Assembly: GCA_038373885.1 (NCBI GenBank)
Contig: JAWZYV010019914.1
Span: 434,001-498,000, forward strand
Direction of reading: 5' to 3'
Source of the DNA: Cheiracanthium punctorium
Taxonomy: Eukaryota > Arthropoda > Arachnida > Araneae > Cheiracanthiidae
DNA: 64,000 nucleotides
The number at the start of each line of letters is the position of its first letter. Position 1 is the stretch's first letter. Below the pieces are notes generated by a model. It saw only the letters and a list, made by a program, of their open reading frames with translations. It ran no database searches and was not told the DNA's origin. The position numbers were made by a program, and so were the translations under genes. Below, in pieces: positions 56,556 through 64,000 of the stretch.

Positions 56556-59500
56556 TACATTTGTCAAGCTCTATGTTTTTATTTTCAAGAATGATTAACA
56601 GCTAATGAATTTTAAGTACATGCATTTAACTTGTTTTTCATACGAATTCGATGTAATATAGAATTCAACAACTATTCTTATTTTCAGTGATTAGTTATAT
56701 TTTATTACAGGCAAATGCTTTCGTATTAGCATTCAATTCACTCGGTCTCTTAAACATCTTTTTTCTATTTATTTACTCTTTTTTTTGTAAACTTACAAAG
56801 TTATATGGATTATTTCTTAACTTGGTATGTGAGAAAATTTTAAACTAGAGTGTTTCAAGTTATCTCTATGGTCAGTATCGAAAACCAAGTGTTTTTCTGA
56901 ATAATAAGAGAATAAACTAGTTATGTATGAATAATTAGGAAAATAATAAACAACCAGAATGAAAAATATGTAATTATTCTTGCAACTCATATCGAAGCTA
57001 CATCAATAATATCGAACGCAAGTTTCTGTAGGGCATTTTCATGCTGATTGAATTTCCAGGCAAAACAAATGAAATATCTAAAGAATATCGGAACTCTCAA
57101 ATTAATTTTATTTAGCATTTTTCTCCTACAGATGGAAGAAACGTGAGAAAAGGAAATTGAAATCTAAAATGCAAAAGTTTTAGATCTAAAGGAACAAAAG
57201 AGTTTTTGATTTCAACTTGAAGTTTAGGTTATTCTTTTCATTCAACACAAACTCTACGGATAAAGGAACGGACAATACTTAAGGCAAAGTAGAATTAGCA
57301 TATTTTTGACACATGAAATGAGAGTCACTTTTTTTTTCTCTCTCTAGTGGGTGTGTACACTTTTCAAAAGTCTAAATTATTTAACTTTGGATGCTTACGT
57401 ATTCTAGAACTGAAACTTTTCTAACACAGCACACGCCAAATAGTGACACTTTGCTAATGGCAGGTTAAATTCGACAATTAGTGTTTTTCCCATTCAGTTT
57501 TGACTTAATTTCCTTACGCCTAGCACGTGCAAACACTACGATCGAGCTCATAAATATTCATCTCAAAGAGGTGTTGACAAGAATACTGACAATGTGTGCT
57601 GCTAATAGACGAACACGTGAGGTCGAAAGCATAATAAGAATGTAAAGCACGGAATAAAATTGACTGTTTGTGGAACAAACAGTCCTCAACATTTCTGTGC
57701 TTGAATCATAAGAGGGGAGGGACCAAAATAATTAATCATCATCACTGTGAACTAAATGTATAAGGTGTACCTGAAAGTTATACCCTTTTTTTACATAAAA
57801 TTCAAACAAATAAATTTTCAACATTTAGTTAGTATAGTTTTATATAGTTATTTTTTTTTCTTGCAAGAAAAATAGCTGTTCTCCCCCTTTTTTCACGTGT
57901 AGCCTCCATAGAGGATTATATTCGAAATTTCTGAATTTGAATTTTAGTTATTCGTGAGTGTTCTATTTTACACCAAGAATTTTATGGATATCACTTTTCT
58001 TCTTTGAGATCACACAAAATATGCGAAAAGATCGTTTTGGCCCTCTATCCTCCCATAAGTTACGAATTTTGGAAAATTGTCCTCAACTTAGCATTTATGC
58101 ACAGAAACTCACTTACTTGCCAAATTTAGTAATATTAGCTTCAGTAGTTTTGGTTAGTCAAAATACTGACAAAAGAAAAAATGACATTAATTTCAAGTAC
58201 ATCTAATACATAAGTATTGCGGTCTCGATATGTTCTATTTTTGTACAGCAAAAGCTGCATAACAAATTAAGCTGAAACATAATTTCTAAACGTTGAACGA
58301 ACATAAGTTGACTGTAAGTTTGAATTTCGAATGATAGTCTTCTCACCGAAATGCTGCTAATTTTGAACTTTAAACAAATTACGAACTTTAATTTGTTACC
58401 ACTTTGTAGAAATACTTTCTGAAATCATGCAATACAGCTGCCATGGGCTGTTCTAGAAAATTATCCTTGAATTTCTCTAATTTAACTTCCTAAATGAAAA
58501 TTCTCTTGCTGTTCAAAATACAAGCTGTAGAAAAATGTATGCTTTGAATGTTCTAAATATACAAGAATGACACTAGCTAACACTTAAGACATTTGCGAGT
58601 TACAGCAAAGGGAAAAATAAATAAATTCAAAACATCAACTTACTCCAGCAATTTTCATTCTTCAAACCGAATCGTTCGTTCATGATATTTTAATTTTAAA
58701 ATAGATAGACTAGAAGTTCACAAAAATTTCAAAATGATATCCAAGCTTTCTTGAAACCCTTTTATGACTTGACTTAAAATACAGATTTATTTTTATTCAA
58801 AAATACTCGTAAACTTATCTATCTCTAATTTTTTACAAGCTAAAATACTCGGAGAAGAGCTCCTTGTTTGTCCAAATCGTTCTCTAAAAACGCATGTGGA
58901 TCTATTTTTGAAATAAATTATTATGAAGGTATTCTACACATCTCAAACAAAAAAACTAACTCCCCAGAGGATGTTAGGTGTTGGGGATTAGTCTTATATT
59001 ACTAGATGTGAACACTCAGAAGATAGTGTCTGAGCCAATGAGAGTTGAGACAGTCATTGTTCGGAAAACTTAGCCTCCTTTTTTTAAATTTTGAACGACA
59101 TTGAAGTTAATAAGATGAGAAAATTCAGGCAAAAATTTCCTTTTAGCGTGAAAGAGTAATCTTATGTAGCAAAAAAAAAAAAAAAAAAAAATCTCATAAA
59201 TGCATGAGGACAAACAACACATGCGAACGCTTTTATATTAATGTATTGACTCGTTTAAACTCCACTTATAAAATTTAATTAAGTACCTTTGCAAAATCCA
59301 TTTACATCTATTTACTTCCAGATTACATCGCATTTGTTAACTCATCTGCATTTTTCAGCATAATTGAAAAAATGCATGTACGAATATTGGATATTGTTTT
59401 TCTGCTCGTAAAACTTAATAAATATTTAAATTGCATTTGCCGCTAGTTTAAAATTCATAAGCGAGTCCTTCTTGGTTTGTTTTATTTATGAATTTAACGA

Positions 59501-59825
59501 TTTTATGTTCAGACGAACGTTGTTTTTTTAAGTTCATAGTTTTATAAATTACCTGCTTAAAAAGGCGGAACAAGAGTAAAATTCCACTTCTTGTTTGTTC
59601 TGCAATTCAAATTCTCTCAATATAATAAAACTGACTGCACGAATGTGGAGCTATAAATGAAGAAGTTAATAGGTTTGAAGTAATAACATGAAAAAAAATA
59701 ATGTCGTTAATCTGAATAAACAAAGAACTTTATTGCACTGATATATGCTTTATAATGATTAACTTTATAACTAGAATACTGAAGCAATTTCTTTTGGAAA
59801 GAAGTTATTCTAACTGAGAAATATA
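56556..59825. other. No gene seen
   Basis: AT-rich sequence with a perfect small hairpin at 57662-57684 (GACTGTTTGT, 3-nt loop, complement) and an A-run at about 59171-59190. The 82-codon frame at 57958-58206 has no recognised domain. Confidence 0.5.
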
Positions 59826-60395
59826 CACCGCCCGACATCGAAAGTGCAACAACCATAAGGAGTGGCCAGAAAATGTTGAAACTCGGCAAGCAGAGAAAGA
59901 CAACAGTGAACAATAAGTGATCTTTATTTCAAAATGATATGCATAATACTGAGAGAGAGCAGTGTCGTCTTAGTAGGTTGTCCACCGTGGATGACGATAC
60001 ACGAAGCAACACGTCTAGGTACTGAGTCAATGAGAGTACGGATGGCGTCCTGAGGAATGTTTCTCCAATCCCTGTCAACCATTTGCCACAGTTCGTCTTC
60101 TGAACAGGGTATTGGCAGCGTCTGAAAATGACGTCCAATCACATCCCAAATGTGTTCGATTGGCGACAGATCAGGAGAGTACAGTGGCCAGGGAAGAGTC
60201 TGTACACCTTTCAGAGCACGTTGTTTGATGCAAGCAGTGTGGTCGAGCGTTATCCTGCTGATACAGGGAGTTGGGAATCGTTTGAAGGTAGGGGAGTGTC
60301 ATCGGCCGCAGAACATCATCCACATACTGTTGATCTGTAATAGTGCCCCGAATACGAACTAGAGGTGACCTGGTGTCATACGTAATTGCTCTCCT
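59826..60395 (-). pseudogene. Tc1 family B relic, 3' part
   Basis: This minus-strand fragment ends at a Tc1 inverted repeat (CACCGCCCGACATCGAAAGT read on the plus strand) next to TA at 59824-59825. It encodes the transposase C-terminal part: a frame at 60142-59924 with DELWQMVDRDWRNIPQDAIR and the terminal VPRRVASCI region, plus further catalytic-domain remnants up to 60395 in broken frames (YVDDV, LYQQDN). It overlaps the 7599-8416 relic over about 200 bp and is clearly the same family. Confidence 0.8.
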
Positions 60396-60825
60396 GTTGC
60401 TCTTTCATCACATAGGACATATTTTAATTACTTTGAATTATTCATTTTGACAAAACGTATTCTTTTCAACATCATGGGGCCCCTTTGCAAAACCACAAGA
60501 GTGTTTATTTCCCACATTTCGCTCTTATGAGAATGTTTTTTCTTTTTCTCCTCCCCGCAAGAGCTGCAATAGCGCGCCAATTTCTCACATTACTTCTTTC
60601 AGCTGCTATCCTGCAAAATAAAAATTAAATAACAGTCGACGCCGCGCTTATGCCAGTTTTACTCCCTTGCTCTCGCAGCTGAAATTGTTTGCGGTTTTTC
60701 TCTTATGTAATGTAATGAAACATCTGCTGGCGCCTCGGGATTGTTCTGGAAAAAACGGGAAACCCTCCTACCGTTCTCTACGCTTAACGGTTTTTCCATA
60801 AAGGCCACTTTTGAGCAGTTGGGAT
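60396..60825. other. No gene seen
   Basis: Spacer between the Tc1 relic and the right palindromic element. A 60-codon minus-strand frame here runs into the element end and has no recognised domain. Confidence 0.5.
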
Positions 60826-63759
60826 CCCAGCAAGCGCACATACGTATAAATTACGTATTCCCGATGTCGAAATGTCGAAAATAGGTCGAGGAAAAATTGC
60901 AGCAAAAAATAGCGTTTAAAAGAGATCAAACATACATTGTGTTGTCGACGTTAAAAAAAGCCGTTGTATGTTGGTCAGGGAGGCGGCCGATCTTCGACAG
61001 CTATGTTGGTCATTCTCACGAGGTCTATGTTCCGTCAATAGAGCGCCGATTTTCCGCTCATGGCTTCGGCGGTCTGAGAGAACCCAACCAGCCAGCCAAG
61101 TAGAAACAGATGAAGCATCGAGAAATTTTTTCAGCTTAGTTAATCGTCAGTTGAGCGTCGAAGAAACAGCGCAGGGGAGACACACGTTACCCGGTCCTTT
61201 CATACGACCTATGACCTGTCCACCCGACCCGATTTCTCAGAACTTTGCGGACGCTGTCGTCACATCACAGATTTTCCTTTTTTTCCCTTTCTTTTTGTGT
61301 GTGTACTCGATCGTGGTTTGCTTCGCAGTACTTTGATGCAAGAGCACATCCAAAGCTTCATTTTCATCGCGTAGTCAATGGCTGAGCTCAGCTGCGCTGC
61401 ACAGAAGAGTACATTTTCGATACTTCTAACTATAAAAGTGGATATTTTTCAAGAATCTCTTGGAATACTTTCAAGTTTAATGCTAACACGATTTATGGTT
61501 AGCTTGACATATATTAATAAGTTTGTCTGGCTCTCTTTAAATTGTGTTGGCCGGTGTTGTTAAATTTTGACGGGGTAACTACTAATTTTAATTCCGGTCG
61601 TCAAAATTTTAGAGGTGAGTTAAATAATTTCTTAACTAATACTTATGTGCTTTGTTTCTTTTAATCATTTTCTTTTTAATCGCTAATTATAAGTCTTGTT
61701 ATTTTTTATTATAGAGTGAAATATACAGGTACAATTACCATAAACTCAACTGCTTACCTTAAACATATAAAATATTTTTTTCTCATAATAAGCACGATTT
61801 TACTTAATGTGAGCTTACTATAGCAAAAGTCAACCATTATTGCATTATGGCTTAACTTACAATGAAATAGGTTAAGCTTTTTATGCAAAGGTAATTTTTT
61901 TTCTTTTTAAATTGTATACTAATATGTATACTAATATGTATACCAATTGTATACTAATATGTATAACTAGTGTGTAATTTAAACCTGTTTGGAGTAGTAA
62001 AATTTAAGAAATCAAAGAATTAAAAGAGATAAATAAAAAACTGTTTGTGTAATGAAGTAGACAAGATTTATCTCGTGGGAGGGGGGGGGGACTAAAATTT
62101 ATAGATAGAAAACTTGTTCTTATTTTATTACAGGGAAAAAGTAACAAAAAAAGCAGGCTTATGCGTCCAATAGGTCGTTCCTTGACGATTTCGTCGAATC
62201 CTGACAATTTATAAACGTACTAATTATTCCTCAATTCTAGATAATTAGAGAATGTGTGAGTCACATACTATTTACATACATCGTGAAAGCGTGGAAATTC
62301 AAGCAGTTCTTATCTTGCACACATGCCGTTTTTAAAAAAGGAAACACTTTATATTTTTAAATATAAAGCATTTTACCACTGGTTTAGCTAATGAAAAGCA
62401 ATTTTGAATTAAATGTACAGTAATAACAAGTTTTAAATTAACTTCTAATCGTTTAGATAAAGTTATAAAATATATATTGATAAAAGTTTGAACATATCCA
62501 AAAAATATATTAAAGTTAAAAATATAATCTTGATTTTGAATTGAACTCATAAGTAACTCGCATAAACAGCAAATGTCACTATTTTACATATTAAAGGGTT
62601 TCCATTTTTCCCTGGTACATTTTATTAGTCATTTTGATTGCATTGGGTATTTTTAATAAAAAAAAATTATTTAATCTACTGTTATAAATAATCTAAATAT
62701 TTTCATGTACAGGTGAAAAAGTAACTTTTTAATATAAAATAAGTAAATTATATTTACTGTTAGTAAAATTGCATTTTAAACTGCATTGGTTAACTAAATT
62801 TACTAATATTTATTTAATTTTTTAAGTTACTTTTTCATCATTTTTCACCAATATATGAAAATATTTAGATTGTTCATAACTTTGAATTAAACAGCGTCCC
62901 CCCCTTTTTTACTGAATATACCTAATACAGTTAAAACAATTCATAAAATGTACCGAGAGAATAAAGTAAATCCTTTAAAATGTAAATTAGAGACATAAGC
63001 TATTTATGCGAGTTACTGATCAGTTAAATTAATAAAATCAAGATTATATTTTTTCTTTAATATATTTTCTCTGTGTTCAAATTTTTATGAATGTATATTT
63101 TGTAACTTTATCAAAACGATCAGAAGTTAATTTAAAACTTGTTATTTCTGCATATTGGATTAAAAATTATTTTTCATTCGCTAACAAACTAATAGTAAAA
63201 TGTATTTTATAGAAAAATAAGTATTTCCTTTTAAACGGCAAAAGTGCACAAGATCAGAACAGATTGAATTTCCATTCCTTCGCGAGATATGTAAATGGTA
63301 TGTGCCCATTCTCTAAATGTCTGGAATTGCGGCATAATTACTACGTTTATAAATGGTCAGAATTCGACAAATTCTGCGAAGTCTTTAAGGAACGGCTTCT
63401 TAAATATAAGCCGGTTTGTCCTGTTGAAGCAATTCGACAATGTATAACGTAAAATCAACCACTATGAGCTGAATTTTATAAACGGATTCCGGAATTTGTC
63501 TCCCTTTGCCATTATAGCGACGAGTGTTCGACCAATATCGGGGGTTTTCTTTTCCTGGCGGTCACCCTTTTTCATTCTTGCGTCGTAGTTAAGCGAGATT
63601 GTTATCTCTCACGGTCACCCCTCGCGGGTGATACGACGTCTAGAAGTTCAGCGCTCGACGGGCAAACAGGTGGACATATCCAAGGATTTTTAACGTCGAT
63701 GATTACGTCGAAACTTCGTCGACGGCGACGTTAATTCGATGTATCGTGGCTGGTTGGGG
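60826..63759 (-). mobile_element. 2.9-kb palindromic DNA element, right copy
   Basis: This uninterrupted copy is inverted relative to 42210-46273. The left end reads CCCAGCAAGCGCACATACGT and the right end, in reverse, CCCCAACCAGCCACGATAC. It has its own internal palindrome, a short expansion of GTATACTAATAT repeats (61915-61965) and the empty Helitron site near 61970. A possible splice donor, GAG|GTGAGT, at 61611-61619 is conserved in the left copy. No transposase was recognised. Confidence 0.7.
62185..63400. repeat. Large internal palindrome of the right element
   Basis: Arms at about 62185-62870 and 62880-63400 mirror each other as in the left copy (ACAATTTATAAACGTACTAA against ACTACGTTTATAAATGGTCA). 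Presence in both copies shows that the palindrome predates their separation. Confidence 0.7.
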
Positions 63760-64000
63760 ATCTTCATCTGGTGTGGCGAAGACGATCACTTTTGTAATGC
63801 GGCTCTTCGCCCACCGACACGCCAGGCCGCTTTAGCATCAACGGCGTACTTTTTATAAGATACTTCCCCAAGCTCTAATTTTGTGAATGTGCTCGTGTAT
63901 AATATATTTTTAACAGTGTAGTTAAACCGGAATTCTTGTAAAAATATAATATTTTTAGTAATAGTATGTGACTGCTTTGTGACATGGACTGGAAACTAAT
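63760..64000. other. Unassigned sequence to the window end
   Basis: Nothing recognised beyond the end of the right palindromic element. Confidence 0.5.

Noticed and set aside
42210..63759. A giant virus-like transposon (for example Polinton/Maverick) with long terminal inverted repeats
   Set aside because: No polymerase, integrase, ATPase, protease or capsid-like frames were seen in the 14.5-kb interior.
1..64000. CRISPR array, operon or prokaryotic system
   Set aside because: No regularly spaced identical repeats with unique spacers and no bacterial-type gene clusters; tandem repeats seen are minisatellites or transposon interiors.

Overview
This window is AT-rich, gene-poor eukaryotic DNA. 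The repeat spectrum (a copia-type LTR element, Tc1-, hAT-, piggyBac- and pogo-like DNA transposons, Helitrons with CTAG ends, and tRNA-derived SINEs) and the one intron-containing gene suggest an arthropod. A chelicerate such as a spider is my best guess, but that is inference: nothing here fixes the species. There is no bacterial-style gene organisation.

Host gene content is small. A GC-richer block at about 5.45-5.81 kb carries an AAGATGGCGG (YY1-like) motif. It is followed by a candidate first coding exon (5751-5810) and a 30-nt exon (5956-5985) with good splice signals. About 13 kb further on, a clear terminal exon (18992-19381) encodes a Gln/Pro-rich C-terminus and is followed by a 3' UTR and an AATAAA signal at 19867. 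All three pieces are plus strand and phase 0, so they could be the two ends of one gene, but no middle exons were identified and the product was not recognised.

The rest is layered transposable-element debris. From 0.2-3.6 kb there is a SINE, a hAT transposase C-terminal relic and a 5'-only copia element with LTR, primer-binding site, gag, zinc knuckle, protease and pre-integrase region. From 7.2-12.2 kb there are a minisatellite, a Tc1 relic, a hAT end, and a Helitron-like repeat array split by a SINE (10-bp duplication) and by a 1.1-kb DNA element (6-bp duplication), ending against a Tc1 3' fragment. From 14.1-17.5 kb a 3.4-kb hAT-like element contains an intact Tc1 element with a complete 346-residue DD34E transposase, the only intact transposase here. 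From 21.4-27 kb there are a triplicated repeat, a 1.9-kb Helitron with a matching empty site, and two adjacent MITE-like elements with ACTTTCCGAACA ends.

From 27.5-41.8 kb there are three piggyBac-like TTAA elements that fold into about 100-bp hairpins, a Helitron cluster ending at 35031, tandem duplications and a pogo-like MITE. From 42.2-63.8 kb, two copies of a 2.9-kb element lie in opposite orientation about 14.5 kb apart. Each contains a large internal palindrome, and the left copy is split by a 1.2-kb Helitron that the right copy lacks.

The most notable structures are this inverted pair of palindromic elements, the hairpin-forming piggyBac-like family, and the 988-bp element at 28567 with a repeated 17-nt motif. 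The long stretches in between show only decayed or unassignable sequence.
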